Shown here piece after piece: positions 19,538-29,481 of a stretch of DNA of 64,000 nt. Under the pieces are notes generated by a model that saw only the letters and a list, made by a program, of their open reading frames with translations, was not told where the DNA came from and did no database searches. Within the stretch, counting starts at the first letter, position 1. Each line of letters starts with the position of its first letter. The stretch comes from an uncultured Synechococcales cyanobacterium (GTDB lineage: Bacteria; Cyanobacteriota; Cyanobacteriia; Thermosynechococcales; Thermosynechococcaceae). The stretch lies in assembly GCA_902806435.1 (NCBI GenBank), contig CADCWO010000194.1, forward strand, positions 1 to 64,000, in the 5' to 3' direction. Position numbers and translations under genes: made by a program.

Positions 19538-20017
19538 TCAACCCGAGAGGCTATCTTTTAGCGGCTGCCAACGAAAAGTGCGATCGCCTCCCAGCTCGAT
19601 TGCCACTTTTACCCTAGGTTCTAAGGTGGGTAGCAACGCGAGAAACTCTAGTTCCTGGCGCGATAGTCTGCCACCATTGATAAACCACAGGGCTAAACCT
19701 TTTGCCTTGGCTGGCAAATTAGCCAAATAGGAATCAATAATCGGCGGAACGAAATAGGTACGTATCTCACTTTTTCCGATATGGTGTGGGCGCACCCCGT
19801 GCACACCAGTTAGGTAAGCGGGTAAGTCTCCTAAACCTGCTGCAGACAAGTGTAGGGTAGGATAACCCGCTCCCCGCAAGCGACGCTGGTATCGGCCTTC
19901 AAATCCACCTTCAAGTGGAACATAGAGTCCTAGGGCACCGACATTTTCCAAGTCCCGAACAAATTTATTGCCAGTGATCAGCAGGGGCATAAATCTTAAG
20001 TTTTTACTAGTTTCCAT
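19538..20017 (-). CDS. ndhN: NDH-1 subunit N (NdhN)
   Basis: NdhN is one of the oxygenic-photosynthesis-specific subunits of the NDH-1 peripheral arm. The 159-residue product shows the family signature MPLLITGNKFVRDLENVGALGLYVPLEGGFEGRYQRRLRGAGY and YLTGVHGVRPHHIGK. Length is normal. It leads a minus-strand series ndhN, ldpA, R3H ATPase, ndhC, ndhJ, three of which are NDH-1 genes. Confidence 0.95.
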   Translation of the reverse strand: METSKNLRFMPLLITGNKFVRDLENVGALGLYVPLEGGFEGRYQRRLRGAGYPTLHLSAAGLGDLPAYLTGVHGVRPHHIGKSEIRTYFVPPIIDSYLANLPAKAKGLALWFINGGRLSRQELEFLALLPTLEPRVKVAIELGGDRTFRWQPLKDSLSG

Positions 20018-20589
20018 GTCCAGGTTGCCTGGACTGGGTTGTTCAAAATTAGCGTAGCCAAATGACCATCTAAACTTTACTAGGTTTGCTGGCCTTCCTA
20101 ACTATCTTAAGTAAGTAATCTAAGTGTGCAGCACAACACAGAGCTAGATTCTAGACCAGAATGCTCAGGATTTTGGCTTAACCGTACTTTTCCCCAGAAA
20201 GTGTAGCTAGTGGTGTCTGAGGGATGAAATCTTTACTACCTCTGCCTAGACCCCTAGTTCCATGCTTCCTATCAGGTAAATCTCGATTCCAGCTGCTTCT
20301 TTGATAGGCGAGGTTGAATAACTTTTCTACTTCGTCTATAGTGGTTTATTGGCGCCGAAATTTAGGATACTGGGTGGCATTGTTGCTCAAGTCTTAGCGC
20401 CAAATGGGTCTGGTTACCCATCTTGAAGCTTCCTGTTTTCAACTCAAGCGGGCCTGAAGCTTTATCAAGCACCGAAGGCGCCTTCTTTAACAAGAACGGC
20501 TTTTCGGCTGCTTACTGTCAAAGGTCGAAGTGTGAGGACTGTAGTACTTCGATGGCATCTAACGCGTTAAGAAAGGGAGACTAGTCACT
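20018..20589 (+). promoter_or_regulatory. leader and promoter region of the ribosomal protein block
   Basis: This 572-base gap between divergent ndhN and rplC has no credible ORF. It contains two hairpin candidates likely to be in the rplC leader: ATGGGT/ACCCAT with a six-base loop (20404-20421), and the perfect palindrome GAAGGCGCCTTC (20474-20485) followed by TTTAAC. These could serve ribosomal-protein feedback or attenuation, but no known leader motif was recognised. Confidence 0.4.
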
Positions 20590-21231
20590 GTGTCCGTTGG
20601 TATTCTCGGTACTAAACTCGGAATGACTCAAGTGTTTGATGAGGCAGGAAAAGCAATTCCTGTCACCGTTATTCAAGCTGGTCCATGCTCTGTAACTCAG
20701 GTTAAAACGCAGCAAACTGATGGTTATGCAGCTATACAACTTGGATATGGTGAAGCTAAAGCAAAAGCCCTAAGTAAGCCTGAGCTAGGCCACCTCCAAA
20801 AGTCAAATACTTCGCCCCTGCGTCATCTTAAGGAATACAGGCTAGACGATACGGGTGAGTTTGAGATTGGGCAGCAGCTGATCGTCGACCGCTTTACTGC
20901 TGGTCAGATAGTAGATGTGGTTGGGGTCAGTATTGGCCGTGGGTTTGCTGGGTATCAAAAACGCCACAACTTCAAGCGCGGTCCGATGGCACATGGTTCA
21001 AAAAATCATCGAGCACCTGGTTCGACAGGCGCTGGTACAACCCCGGGACGTGTCTACCCTGGAAAACGCATGGCGGGTCGTTTGGGTGGAAGCCAAGTGA
21101 CCATTCGTAAGCTAACAGTAGTGCGAGTTGATTCAGAGCGAAATGTATTACTAGTTAAAGGCTCTGTACCAGGTAAACCTGGAGCCCTACTCAATGTTGT
21201 TCCGGCCACAATTGTTGGTAATAGAGAGTAG
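20590..21231 (+). CDS. rplC: 50S ribosomal protein L3
   Basis: L3 helps start assembly of the 50S subunit near the peptidyl transferase centre. The 213 residues include [20 protein letters not shown] at the N-terminus and the family signature [39 protein letters not shown]. The start is GTG with GGGAGA at 20575-20580. It is the first gene of the S10-spc-alpha type block; rpsJ is not upstream, as usual in cyanobacteria. Confidence 0.97.
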   Translation: MSVGILGTKLGMTQVFDEAGKAIPVTVIQAGPCSVTQVKTQQTDGYAAIQLGYGEAKAKALSKPELGHLQKSNTSPLRHLKEYRLDDTGEFEIGQQLIVDRFTAGQIVDVVGVSIGRGFAGYQKRHNFKRGPMAHGSKNHRAPGSTGAGTTPGRVYPGKRMAGRLGGSQVTIRKLTVVRVDSERNVLLVKGSVPGKPGALLNVVPATIVGNRE

Positions 21232-21255
21232 CGTCGCCACGTTGAGGAAAAAATT

Positions 21256-21888
21256 ATGGTTAGTTGTGTGATTCGAGACTGGCAAGGAACAGAGACAGGT
21301 GAGGCATCGTTGCAGTTGCAGGTAGCTGCTGAAGCTAATGCCGCCCACGTCGTGCATCGAGCGTTGCGCCGTCAAAACGTAAACGCGAGGCAAGGTACTG
21401 CCTCAGCCAAAACTCGTGCTGAAGTCAGGGGTGGAGGACGTAAACCTTGGCGACAGAAGGGTACGGGACGAGCCCGAGCAGGGTCCAATCGCTCTCCGCT
21501 CTGGCGAGGCGGTGGTGTGATCTTTGGACCCAAACCAAGAGATTTCTCGATCAAGATGAATCGAAAGGAACGGCGGTTAGCCCTGCGAACTGTGCTTCAA
21601 AGCCGGGCGGAAGAGTTAATCGTGGTCGAAGACTTTAACGATCAACTACCTCGTCCTAAAACGAAAGAGTTAATTGCAGCGATCGCCCGTTGGGGCGTAG
21701 AGCCACAGGAAAAGGTGCTGTTAATTTTGCCACAGCAGCAAGAAACGATTTACCTTTCTGGCCGTAACATTAGCCGCCTTAAGCTAGTACTAGCAGACAG
21801 CTTAAATGTCTATGACCTACTGGCTGCTGATCGAATCGTTGCGACAACATCAGCCCTTGCCAAAGTTCAGGAGGTTTACGGTGAGTAA
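21256..21888 (+). CDS. rplD: 50S ribosomal protein L4
   Basis: L4 binds 23S rRNA and lines the exit tunnel with its extended loop, seen here as the basic stretch [38 protein letters not shown]. The 210 residues match the family. In some bacteria L4 also represses its own operon; nothing here shows that it does. GAGG eight bases before the ATG is the probable ribosome-binding site. Its 3' end overlaps rplW by eight bases, which suggests translational coupling. Confidence 0.97.
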   Translation: MVSCVIRDWQGTETGEASLQLQVAAEANAAHVVHRALRRQNVNARQGTASAKTRAEVRGGGRKPWRQKGTGRARAGSNRSPLWRGGGVIFGPKPRDFSIKMNRKERRLALRTVLQSRAEELIVVEDFNDQLPRPKTKELIAAIARWGVEPQEKVLLILPQQQETIYLSGRNISRLKLVLADSLNVYDLLAADRIVATTSALAKVQEVYGE

Positions 21889-22183
21889 GATAGCCCCACG
21901 CGCTCTTGCCGATCTGATTCGTCGCCCCATTATTTCCGAAAAAGCGACGGTCCAGCTGGAAGAGAATAAATACACTTTTGAAGTGGACCCCAGAGCAACA
22001 AAACCTCAAATCAAAGCCGCGATCCAAGACTTATTCCAGGTCCGGGTAATAGGGGTTAATACTCAAAATCCTCCCCAGAAGAAACGTCGGATGGGGCGAT
22101 TTGCAGGACATCGTCCTCAATACAAGCGTGCCCTGGTAACACTTGCACCGGGAGACTCTATTACGCTTTTCCCAGAAGTTTAG
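21881..22183 (+). CDS. rplW: 50S ribosomal protein L23
   Basis: L23 sits at the tunnel exit and docks trigger factor and SRP. The product contains [40 protein letters not shown] and the C-terminal [10 protein letters not shown]. The open frame extends 25 codons further into rplD, but GTG at 21881 with a perfect AGGAGG (21869-21874) gives the normal 100 residues. The start codon lies inside the rplD stop region (GTGAGTAA). Confidence 0.96.
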   Translation: MSKIAPRALADLIRRPIISEKATVQLEENKYTFEVDPRATKPQIKAAIQDLFQVRVIGVNTQNPPQKKRRMGRFAGHRPQYKRALVTLAPGDSITLFPEV

Positions 22184-22217
22184 TTTGAAATACTGCAATC
22201 ACCTTTGAGTTGAAGTT

Positions 22218-23081
22218 ATGGGCATTCGTTCTTATCGACCTTACACTCCTAGTACGCGTCAGCAATCAGTTTCTGATTTTGCCGAAATTACCCAGGACCA
22301 ACCGCAGAAAGCGTTAACCCATTCACGGCATCGGCCGAAAGGCCGTAACAATCGTGGGGTAATCACAAGCCGTCGCCGGGGCGGTGGTCATAAGCGTCGC
22401 TATCGCTTAGTTGATTTTCATCGCAATAAGTACAATATTGTGGGAAAGGTGGCGACAATCGAATACGACCCAAACCGCAACGCCCGGATTGCTCTCATTA
22501 ATTATCAAGATGGTGAGAAGCGTTATATTCTGCATCCTCGTAATCTTGCCGTTGGCACTCTGATTAGCTCTGGTCCCGATTCTGCGATCGAAGTGGGTAA
22601 TTCCTTACCTCTGAGTAAGATCCCGCTTGGTACTGGTGTGCATAATATCGAGTTGATTCCTGGCCGGGGAGGACAATTGGCCCGTGCCGCGGGTGCTATG
22701 GCGCAGGTGGTTGCCAAGGAAGGGGATTTTGTCACCCTGAAGTTACCTTCGGGAGAAGTTCGTCTATTTCGGCGGGAGTGCTACGCCACGATTGGTCAAG
22801 TCGGGAATGTTGAGGCTAGCAATATTAGTGTTGGCAAAGCAGGCCGTAATCGCTGGAAGGGCCGCAGGCCTAAGGTTAGAGGTTCTGTAATGAACCCAGT
22901 TGATCACCCACACGGTGGTGGGGAAGGTCGTGCTCCGATTGGTCGTAGTGGGCCAGTTACGCCCTGGGGCAAGCCGACCTTAGGCTATAAAACACGCAAG
23001 CGCAAAAAGCCGAGCAATGATTTGATCATTCGTCGTCGTCGTAAATCCTCTAAACGAGGCCGGGGTGGCCGTGAGTCCTAA
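22218..23081 (+). CDS. rplB: 50S ribosomal protein L2
   Basis: L2 is needed for subunit association and peptidyl transfer. The 287-residue product opens [21 protein letters not shown] and has the RNA-binding core [20 protein letters not shown]. The signature [19 protein letters not shown] near residue 230 contains the histidine important for activity. The C-terminus is very basic ([13 protein letters not shown]). It lies 34 bases after rplW. Confidence 0.98.
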   Translation: MGIRSYRPYTPSTRQQSVSDFAEITQDQPQKALTHSRHRPKGRNNRGVITSRRRGGGHKRRYRLVDFHRNKYNIVGKVATIEYDPNRNARIALINYQDGEKRYILHPRNLAVGTLISSGPDSAIEVGNSLPLSKIPLGTGVHNIELIPGRGGQLARAAGAMAQVVAKEGDFVTLKLPSGEVRLFRRECYATIGQVGNVEASNISVGKAGRNRWKGRRPKVRGSVMNPVDHPHGGGEGRAPIGRSGPVTPWGKPTLGYKTRKRKKPSNDLIIRRRRKSSKRGRGGRES

Positions 23082-23140
23082 GGGTTCAGAAACTCCGTTC
23101 GTCATTGGATTGCTATCAATTCACAATAGGTTAGCTGACT

Positions 23141-23419
23141 ATGGGTCGTTCACTTAAAAAAGGTCCGTTTGTTGCCGATCATCTCTTGAGCAAGGTGGAA
23201 GCACTAAACGTCAAAGGCGAAAAACAGGTGATCAAGACTTGGTCCCGTGCCTCTACAATTCTGCCCCAGATGATTGGGCATACCATCGCAGTTCACAACG
23301 GACGGCAACATATTCCCGTTTTTATCAACGAACAGATGGTTGGGCATAAGTTAGGGGAATTTGCTCCCACTCGTACCTTTCGTGGTCACGCCAAGGGTGA
23401 CAAAAAAGCTCGTTACTAG
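23141..23419 (+). CDS. rpsS: 30S ribosomal protein S19
   Basis: S19 binds the 30S head next to S13. The 92 residues are fully typical: [40 protein letters not shown] and [25 protein letters not shown]. The gene lies 59 bases after rplB and nine before rplV. Confidence 0.97.
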   Translation: MGRSLKKGPFVADHLLSKVEALNVKGEKQVIKTWSRASTILPQMIGHTIAVHNGRQHIPVFINEQMVGHKLGEFAPTRTFRGHAKGDKKARY

Positions 23420-23428
23420 GGCATAACA

Positions 23429-23803
23429 ATGGCTAAGAATATCACTGAAGATCAACAAACGGCCGCTAAGGCCACTGCCCGCTACATTCGCATGTCACCC
23501 CATAAGGTGCGTCGCGTTTTAGATCAGATCCGAGGGCGCTCCTACCGAGAAGCCTTAATCTTATTGGAATTCATGCCCTACCGGGCTTGTGAGCCAGTTT
23601 TAACAGTTCTGCGCTCTGCGGTGGCTAACGCTGAACATAACGAAGGGTTAGACCCAGCTTCATTAGTTGTGAGTTATGCCTATGCCGATCAAGGTCCGAG
23701 TCTCAAACGTTTTCGGCCAAGAGCCCAAGGCCGGGCCTATCAAATTCGTAAGCCCACCTGTCACATTACGATTAGTGTTGCGCCGCTGGCTGAGGGGTCT
23801 TAG
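23429..23803 (+). CDS. rplV: 50S ribosomal protein L22
   Basis: L22 forms part of the exit-tunnel constriction. The 124-residue product shows [29 protein letters not shown] and the C-terminal hairpin segment [22 protein letters not shown]. It starts nine bases after rpsS, so the two are cotranscribed. Confidence 0.96.
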   Translation: MAKNITEDQQTAAKATARYIRMSPHKVRRVLDQIRGRSYREALILLEFMPYRACEPVLTVLRSAVANAEHNEGLDPASLVVSYAYADQGPSLKRFRPRAQGRAYQIRKPTCHITISVAPLAEGS

Positions 23804-23860
23804 ATAGTTTTGCTTGAGACGTTAGTAGTGTTTCAGATTTTGATTTAGAGGACGTAACTT

Positions 23861-24592
23861 GTGGGACAAAAAATTCACCCAACTGGCCTTCGGCTTGGTA
23901 TTACCCAAGAGCATCGCTCTCGCTGGTTTGCCGATACAGTTCGCTACCCTGAACTTTTGCAGGAAGACTATAAGATCCGCCGTTACGTTGAAAAAAACTT
24001 GAGCAACGCCGGTGTTTCTGGCGTCCATATCGAGCGAAAAGCGGATCAGATTGATTTAGAGGTCAGGACTGCACGGCCAGGTGTTGTTGTCGGTCGTGGT
24101 GGTACTGGTATTGAGTCTTTACGGGTTGGGCTCCAGCAAGCCTTAGGAGGAGAGCGACCGATCCGGATTAACGTTGTGGAAATAGCACGGGTAGACGCGG
24201 AAGCGGCGCTCATTGCCGAATATATCGCCCAGCAGCTAGAGCGACGGGTATCCTTCCGGCGAGTCGTCCGTCAGGCCATTCAACGGGCACAGCGCGCTGG
24301 AATTGAAGGTATCAAGATTCAAGTGGCTGGCCGGTTAAATGGAGCAGAAATTGCCCGAACAGAGTGGACCCGTGAAGGCCGAGTGCCGCTACATACGCTC
24401 CGAGCTGATATTGACTACGCCTATTACACCGCCAGTACAATTTACGGCATTCTCGGTGTCAAGGTTTGGGTCTTTAAAGGAGAAGTGATTCCCGGTCAAG
24501 AGGAGCAACCAGCTCCGAGAGAAGCGCAACCTCGGCGGCGTCAACAACAGCGACGGCGACAGCAGTTTGAAGACCGCTCCGTTGAAGCTTAA
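23861..24592 (+). CDS. rpsC: 30S ribosomal protein S3
   Basis: S3 lies at the mRNA entry of the 30S subunit. The product has the KH domain ([21 protein letters not shown]) and the S3 C-terminal domain ([58 protein letters not shown]). It ends in a basic tail rich in Arg and Gln. The start is GTG with GAGG about ten bases upstream. 243 residues is normal. Confidence 0.97.
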   Translation: MGQKIHPTGLRLGITQEHRSRWFADTVRYPELLQEDYKIRRYVEKNLSNAGVSGVHIERKADQIDLEVRTARPGVVVGRGGTGIESLRVGLQQALGGERPIRINVVEIARVDAEAALIAEYIAQQLERRVSFRRVVRQAIQRAQRAGIEGIKIQVAGRLNGAEIARTEWTREGRVPLHTLRADIDYAYYTASTIYGILGVKVWVFKGEVIPGQEEQPAPREAQPRRRQQQRRRQQFEDRSVEA

Positions 24593-24647
24593 TCGGATGT
24601 CTCTGCTCCATCCATAGCTATTTTGTCTCATTCACTGACTGCACATT

Positions 24648-25076
24648 ATGCTAAGCCCAAGAAAAACGAAGTTTCGGAAACAACAGCGCGGTCGCATGCG
24701 AGGTGTTGCCACCCGCGGTAACACGCTTAATTTTGGTGATTTTGGTCTTCAGGCAATTGAGCCCGCTTGGGTTACAGCCCGTCAGATTGAGGCAGGCCGT
24801 CGAGCGATGACTCGATACATCCGCCGGGGCGGTAAGATTTGGATTCGTGTCTTTCCCGATAAGCCTGTAACGATGCGCCCTGCGGAAACCCGGATGGGTT
24901 CTGGTAAAGGGGCCCCAGAGTTTTGGGTGGCTGTGGTCAAGCCAGGACGAATTCTCTATGAGATCACAGGTGTTCCAGAAGCAACTGCGCGTGAGGCTAT
25001 GCGTTTAGCGGCTTTTAAGATGCCGATCAAAACAAAATTTGTTGTCCGTGAGACTGAGGGACCGGAGGAAACGTAA
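24648..25076 (+). CDS. rplP: 50S ribosomal protein L16
   Basis: L16 organises the aminoacyl-tRNA site of the large subunit. The 142 residues show [63 protein letters not shown] and [19 protein letters not shown]. rpmC follows three bases after the stop. Confidence 0.97.
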   Translation: MLSPRKTKFRKQQRGRMRGVATRGNTLNFGDFGLQAIEPAWVTARQIEAGRRAMTRYIRRGGKIWIRVFPDKPVTMRPAETRMGSGKGAPEFWVAVVKPGRILYEITGVPEATAREAMRLAAFKMPIKTKFVVRETEGPEET

Positions 25077-25079
25077 ACC

Positions 25080-25337
25080 ATGGCTTTATCCAAAATTCAA
25101 GATTTTAGAGACCTCAGTGACGAGGAAATTGACACTCAAATTCAGACATTGAAGCGGCAGCTTTTTGAACTACGAATGCAAAAAGCAACACGCCAAACCG
25201 TTCAACCTCATTTATTCAAGCATGCCCGTCATCAGTTAGCGCAATTAATGACGCTAGAGCGAGAGCGCCAGATCTCAGTGGTCAACGCTGATGAACCGAC
25301 AGTTACCCCTACAGGAGATGTGATCAGTGGCAGTTAA
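25080..25337 (+). CDS. rpmC: 50S ribosomal protein L29
   Basis: L29 sits beside L23 at the tunnel exit. The core [33 protein letters not shown] is typical. At 85 residues it is longer than the common 65-70 because of a C-terminal tail ([21 protein letters not shown]). Its last 11 bases overlap the rpsQ start. Confidence 0.93.
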   Translation: MALSKIQDFRDLSDEEIDTQIQTLKRQLFELRMQKATRQTVQPHLFKHARHQLAQLMTLERERQISVVNADEPTVTPTGDVISGS

Positions 25338-25587
25338 AGAGAGAGTTGGCTTAGTAGTCAGCGACAAGATGGACAAGACAGTAGTTGTTGCTGTTGAAAA
25401 CCGCGCTCCCCATCCCAAGTACGGTAAAACCATGGTTCGGACAAAGCGATTCAAGGCCCATGACGAGGAGAATCGTTGTCACGTTGGAGATCGTGTCCGA
25501 ATTCGTGAAACCCGCCCTCTTAGTCGCACTAAGCATTGGGAAGTCACAGATGTTCTTACTACTGCTGCATTAGGTGCATCACGATGA
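25327..25587 (+). CDS. rpsQ: 30S ribosomal protein S17
   Basis: S17 binds 16S rRNA early in assembly. The 86-residue product starts [36 protein letters not shown] and includes [20 protein letters not shown]. The start is a GTG lying within the end of rpmC. Its stop TGA overlaps the rplN ATG (ATGA), a coupled junction. Confidence 0.96.
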   Translation: MAVKERVGLVVSDKMDKTVVVAVENRAPHPKYGKTMVRTKRFKAHDEENRCHVGDRVRIRETRPLSRTKHWEVTDVLTTAALGASR

Positions 25588-25949
25588 TTCAACAGGAAAC
25601 GTATTTAAATGTTGCTGACAACAGTGGGGCCAAAAAGCTACTCTGTATCCGGGTACTGGGCGGCAATCGCCGCTATGGCGGAGTGGGTGATGTCGTTATT
25701 GCAACGGTGAAAGATGCCACTCCTAACATGCCCGTTAAAAAATCTGATGTTGTGCGGGCAGTGATCGTGCGTACTCGCAAAGCCATCGGTCGCGATAGTG
25801 GTATGAGCATCCGGTTTGATGACAATGCCGCAGTTTTAATTAACCAAGATGGTAACCCTCGCGGGACCCGCGTGTTTGGTCCTGTCGCCCGTGAACTTCG
25901 GGATAAAAACTTTACTAAAATCGTCTCCCTGGCACCGGAGGTTCTGTAA
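25584..25949 (+). CDS. rplN: 50S ribosomal protein L14
   Basis: L14 contributes to an intersubunit bridge. The product begins [27 protein letters not shown] and has [30 protein letters not shown]. The frame is open 16 codons further upstream, but ATG 25584 gives the standard start and 121 residues. The stop overlaps the rplX start by one base (TAATG). Confidence 0.97.
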   Translation: MIQQETYLNVADNSGAKKLLCIRVLGGNRRYGGVGDVVIATVKDATPNMPVKKSDVVRAVIVRTRKAIGRDSGMSIRFDDNAAVLINQDGNPRGTRVFGPVARELRDKNFTKIVSLAPEVL

Positions 25950-26308
25950 TGACAAAAAGATCAGATCGTAATTCAAAGCCGCAGCGCCACAAGATGCATG
26001 TCAGGAAGGGCGATACTGTTCAGGTGATCGCTGGCAAAGATAAAGCCAAAGTGGGAGAAGTATTACAGGTTCTCCCCACCACCAGTCAGGTAATTATCCA
26101 AGGGGTCAACATCAAAACCAAGCACGTTAAGCCCCAGCAAGAAGGCGAGTCAGGTCAAATTACCACGATAGAAGCTCCAATTCATAGCTCTAACGTAATG
26201 CTCTACTCAACAAAACAAAACGTTGCTAGTCGCATTTGTTTTAGCGTTGATGAGGCAGGACGGAAGGTTCGTAAGCTTAAAAAGACAGGGGAAATCATTG
26301 ATCTCTAG
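25949..26308 (+). CDS. rplX: 50S ribosomal protein L24
   Basis: L24 nucleates 50S assembly. The KOW motif region [27 protein letters not shown] is intact, followed by [19 protein letters not shown]. At 119 residues the length is normal. A small hairpin, TAGGAA/TTCCTA (26306-26323), begins at its stop codon in the 88-base gap before rplE. Confidence 0.95.
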   Translation: MTKRSDRNSKPQRHKMHVRKGDTVQVIAGKDKAKVGEVLQVLPTTSQVIIQGVNIKTKHVKPQQEGESGQITTIEAPIHSSNVMLYSTKQNVASRICFSVDEAGRKVRKLKKTGEIIDL

Positions 26309-26396
26309 GAAGCTAGGTTCCTAACTCAACCCCCCAATTACTGTGACATCTTCCACTTCTCTGACCAAGACCAGGGACTACTAGGAGTTAGATCCA

Positions 26397-26942
26397 ATGA
26401 CAGAACGACTAAAAACCCTTTATCAAGAAACTATTGTTCCAAAGCTGATGGAGCAGTTCCATTACGACAATATCCACCAAGTTCCTAAGGTTGTAAAGGT
26501 GGTAGTCAATCGTGGCTTGGGAGAGGCTTCTCAAAACGCGAAAGCACTAGAAGCGTCCTTGAACGAAATCGCAGTAGTTACGGGCCAAAAGCCTGTGGTG
26601 ACACGGGCAAAAAAAGCGATCGCCGGATTTAAAGTCCGTCAAGGAATGCCTGTCGGGGTAATGGTAACCCTCAGAGCAGGGCGAATGTACGCCTTCCTAG
26701 ATCGGCTAGTTAGTTTGGCCCTTCCCCGAATTCGCGATTTTCGTGGCATCAGTCCGCGTAGCTTTGATGGGCGTGGCAACTTTACCTTAGGTATCCGGGA
26801 ACAACTGATTTTTCCAGAAGTAGACTACGACAGTATTGACCAAATTCGCGGCATGGATATTTCAATTATCACGACGGCAAACACAGATGAAGAGGGTCGC
26901 ACCTTGCTTAAAGAAATGGGGATGCCCTTCCGGGAAAGTTAG
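26397..26942 (+). CDS. rplE: 50S ribosomal protein L5
   Basis: L5 binds 5S rRNA and contacts the P-site tRNA. The 181 residues include [49 protein letters not shown] and [32 protein letters not shown]. rpsN (S14), which follows L5 in many bacteria, is absent; rpsH follows directly, the usual cyanobacterial order. Confidence 0.97.
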   Translation: MTERLKTLYQETIVPKLMEQFHYDNIHQVPKVVKVVVNRGLGEASQNAKALEASLNEIAVVTGQKPVVTRAKKAIAGFKVRQGMPVGVMVTLRAGRMYAFLDRLVSLALPRIRDFRGISPRSFDGRGNFTLGIREQLIFPEVDYDSIDQIRGMDISIITTANTDEEGRTLLKEMGMPFRES

Positions 26943-26962
26943 GAGTCACACGAGGAGCAATT

Positions 26963-27364
26963 ATGGCGACAAATGACACGATTGGCGACATGCTGACGCG
27001 AATCCGCAACGCAAACTTAGCCCGGCATCAGACTACCCAAGTGCCAGCGACAAGGATGACCCGGAGCATTGCCACAGTTCTAAAAGAGGAAGGCTTTATT
27101 GGTGAGTTTGAAGAAGCCGGTGATGAGATAAAACGGCAGCTAGTTATTTCTTTGAAGTACCAGGGTAAACAGCGCCAGCCAATTATTACCACTTTGAAGC
27201 GAGTAAGCCGACCAGGGTTACGAGTTTACTCCAATCGCAAAGATTTGCCGCGAGTCTTAGGTGGTATAGGTGTAGCAATCATTTCCACATCCAGTGGGAT
27301 TATGACCGATCGCGATGCTCGGCGCAGTGGTGTTGGAGGTGAAGTCCTGTGTTATGTCTGGTAG
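26963..27364 (+). CDS. rpsH: 30S ribosomal protein S8
   Basis: S8 binds the 16S central domain. The product (133 residues) shows [27 protein letters not shown] and the C-terminal signature GIAVISTS-type segment [37 protein letters not shown] lies just upstream of the ATG. Confidence 0.97.
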   Translation: MATNDTIGDMLTRIRNANLARHQTTQVPATRMTRSIATVLKEEGFIGEFEEAGDEIKRQLVISLKYQGKQRQPIITTLKRVSRPGLRVYSNRKDLPRVLGGIGVAIISTSSGIMTDRDARRSGVGGEVLCYVW

Positions 27365-27417
27365 GTTCAGCATCCATACAGCCATTACATAATACCAAAG
27401 GAGTAGTCTAAACCACT

Positions 27418-27957
27418 ATGTCTCGAATTGGAAAACGCCCAATTACGCTTCCCGCTCAAGTTACGGTCACTGTTGAAGGACAACAGGTTCAGGTTAAGGG
27501 GCCAAAAGGAGAACTCTCACGCCTTATTCCTGGTGAAGTTTCTGTAGTTCAGGAAAATGGGACGTTGCTGGTTAACCGGCGCGATGAGTCAAGAGTAGCT
27601 CGCCAACGCCATGGTCTGAGCCGCACCTTAGTTGCCAACATGGTTGATGGGGTGTCTCAGGGGTTTCAGCGACGTCTAGAAATTCAAGGCGTGGGATACC
27701 GCGCCCAGGTTCAGGGGCGGAACTTGATCTTGAACGTTGGTTATAGCAAGCCAGTTCAGATTGACCCCCCTGAAGGTATTCAGGTTGCCGTTGAAGGTAA
27801 TACCAATGTAATTGTTAGCGGTATTGACAAAGAAGTGGTGGGTAATACTGCTGCCCGTATCCGTGCTGTTCGACCACCGGAACCTTACAAAGGTAAAGGT
27901 ATTCGTTACGCTGGTGAATTTGTCAGACGCAAAGTTGGCAAGGCAGGGAAGAAATAA
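27418..27957 (+). CDS. rplF: 50S ribosomal protein L6
   Basis: L6 lies near the factor-binding site. The 179 residues start [21 protein letters not shown] and carry [24 protein letters not shown] and the C-terminal signature [15 protein letters not shown]. Its stop is directly followed by the rplR ATG without any gap. Confidence 0.97.
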   Translation: MSRIGKRPITLPAQVTVTVEGQQVQVKGPKGELSRLIPGEVSVVQENGTLLVNRRDESRVARQRHGLSRTLVANMVDGVSQGFQRRLEIQGVGYRAQVQGRNLILNVGYSKPVQIDPPEGIQVAVEGNTNVIVSGIDKEVVGNTAARIRAVRPPEPYKGKGIRYAGEFVRRKVGKAGKK

Positions 27958-28320
27958 ATGAAGTTTAATCGTCGCTCATCTACCCATAGTAGGCATCGCC
28001 GTATTCGCTCTAAAGTTCAGGGTACGGCAACCCGTCCTCGGTTGGCTGTTTTTCGGTCAAATCACCATATCTACGCCCAGGTAATCAATGATGAACAGCA
28101 GCGGACTCTTGTTGCTGCTTCAACCATAGAGCCAGCCGTCAAATCGCAATTGGAATCCACAGCTAGCTGCGATGCATCGACCCAAGTGGGTAAGTTGATT
28201 GCCCAGCGATCGCTAGAGCAGGGCATTCAGCAGGTCGTCTTTGATCGCGGTGGCAACCTCTACCATGGTCGAATTAAAGCACTGGCAGAGGCGGCGCGTG
28301 AGGCAGGTTTAGGCTTTTAG
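27958..28320 (+). CDS. rplR: 50S ribosomal protein L18
   Basis: L18 binds 5S rRNA. The 120-residue product has a basic N-terminus ([43 protein letters not shown]) and the C-terminal block [28 protein letters not shown]. It begins at the base after the rplF stop, so the two are translationally coupled. Confidence 0.96.
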   Translation: MKFNRRSSTHSRHRRIRSKVQGTATRPRLAVFRSNHHIYAQVINDEQQRTLVAASTIEPAVKSQLESTASCDASTQVGKLIAQRSLEQGIQQVVFDRGGNLYHGRIKALAEAAREAGLGF

Positions 28321-28360
28321 AACCGCCTATTTTAAGATTACTGAAGCAGGAGCAAGTGTC

Positions 28361-28879
28361 ATGGCACGTCGTAAAAGTAGCCGCAGTCGAGAAAAAGAAA
28401 CCAACTGGCAGGAGCGGGTGATTCAAATCCGCCGCGTCTCCAAAGTTGTTAAAGGTGGGAAAAAGCTTAGTTTCCGGGCGATCGTTGTTGTCGGCAATGA
28501 GCGTGGCCAGGTTGGAGTTGGAGTGGGTAAAGCAAGCGATGTGATTGGTGCTGTTAAAAAAGGCGTCGCGGACGGTAAAAAGCATTTAATCGATGTGCCC
28601 CTCACAAAGGCAAATTCAATTCCCCATCCAACAAATGGTTTGGGCGGAGCTGCAAAAGTGATGATGCGGCCTGCAGCCCCAGGAACTGGAGTGATCGCTG
28701 GGGGTGCTGTGCGAACCGTACTGGAATTAGCAGGTGTACGTAACGTTTTAGCAAAGCAGCTCGGTTCTGATAATCCCTTAAACAATGCTCGCGCTGCTGT
28801 CGATGCTTTAGACAGTCTGCGCACCTTTGCAGAAGTTGCTGAAGAACGCGGCATTACCGTTGAAAAACTCTATGCCTGA
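28361..28879 (+). CDS. rpsE: 30S ribosomal protein S5
   Basis: S5 helps decoding accuracy. The product (172 residues) has [46 protein letters not shown] and the conserved [10 protein letters not shown]-type segment [23 protein letters not shown] lies eight bases before the ATG. rpmD (L30), often next in other bacteria, is missing as is normal for cyanobacteria. Confidence 0.97.
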   Translation: MARRKSSRSREKETNWQERVIQIRRVSKVVKGGKKLSFRAIVVVGNERGQVGVGVGKASDVIGAVKKGVADGKKHLIDVPLTKANSIPHPTNGLGGAAKVMMRPAAPGTGVIAGGAVRTVLELAGVRNVLAKQLGSDNPLNNARAAVDALDSLRTFAEVAEERGITVEKLYA

Positions 28880-28906
28880 TTCGTGCTGTATATCTGGAGT
28901 TCATCA

Positions 28907-29359
28907 ATGAGACTAGAAGACGCTCAACCAAAGCCTAAATCGCAACACCGTCGGCGGCGGCTCGGTCGGGGGATTGCGGCGGGGCAAGGAGCTAGTGCTG
29001 GCAAGGGAATGCGTGGTCAAAAAGCGCGCTCAGGGCGCTCTACTCGGCCCGGATTTGAAGGTGGTCAAAACCCTCTCTATCGCCGGATTCCTAAGTTAAA
29101 GCATTTTCCAATCATCAATCGTCAGTGTTATACGATCATCAACATCAGTAAGCTAAACGGCTTAGCTGCTAACACAACTGTTTCTCTTACCTCCTTAATT
29201 GAAGCCGGTATTGTAACTACTGATGATGGTCCTCTAAAAGTTTTAGGGGATGGTGATCTCAACGTAGCGTTACAAGTTCAAGCTGCCGCTTTTACAAAAT
29301 CTGCCCGCTCAAAGATTGAAGCTAACGGTGGAAGCTGCGAAGTGCTTAGAGCAGGTTGA
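28907..29359 (+). CDS. rplO: 50S ribosomal protein L15
   Basis: L15 helps late 50S assembly. The product begins [43 protein letters not shown] with the typical glycine- and arginine-rich N-terminus. An upstream TTG-type start at 28883 would add eight residues; ATG 28907 with TGGAGT before it gives 150 residues and is preferred. Confidence 0.95.
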   Translation: MRLEDAQPKPKSQHRRRRLGRGIAAGQGASAGKGMRGQKARSGRSTRPGFEGGQNPLYRRIPKLKHFPIINRQCYTIINISKLNGLAANTTVSLTSLIEAGIVTTDDGPLKVLGDGDLNVALQVQAAAFTKSARSKIEANGGSCEVLRAG

Positions 29360-29481
29360 GGTTTGCTATGGTTAGATCTAGAGTCCTTATCTGTTGGACT
29401 AATAACTCAACGCTAGGTAGGTTTACTTAGTGATAATGGGTGATGTTGTATCCCTTAATAAGTACATGGTAGAGGTTCGTC

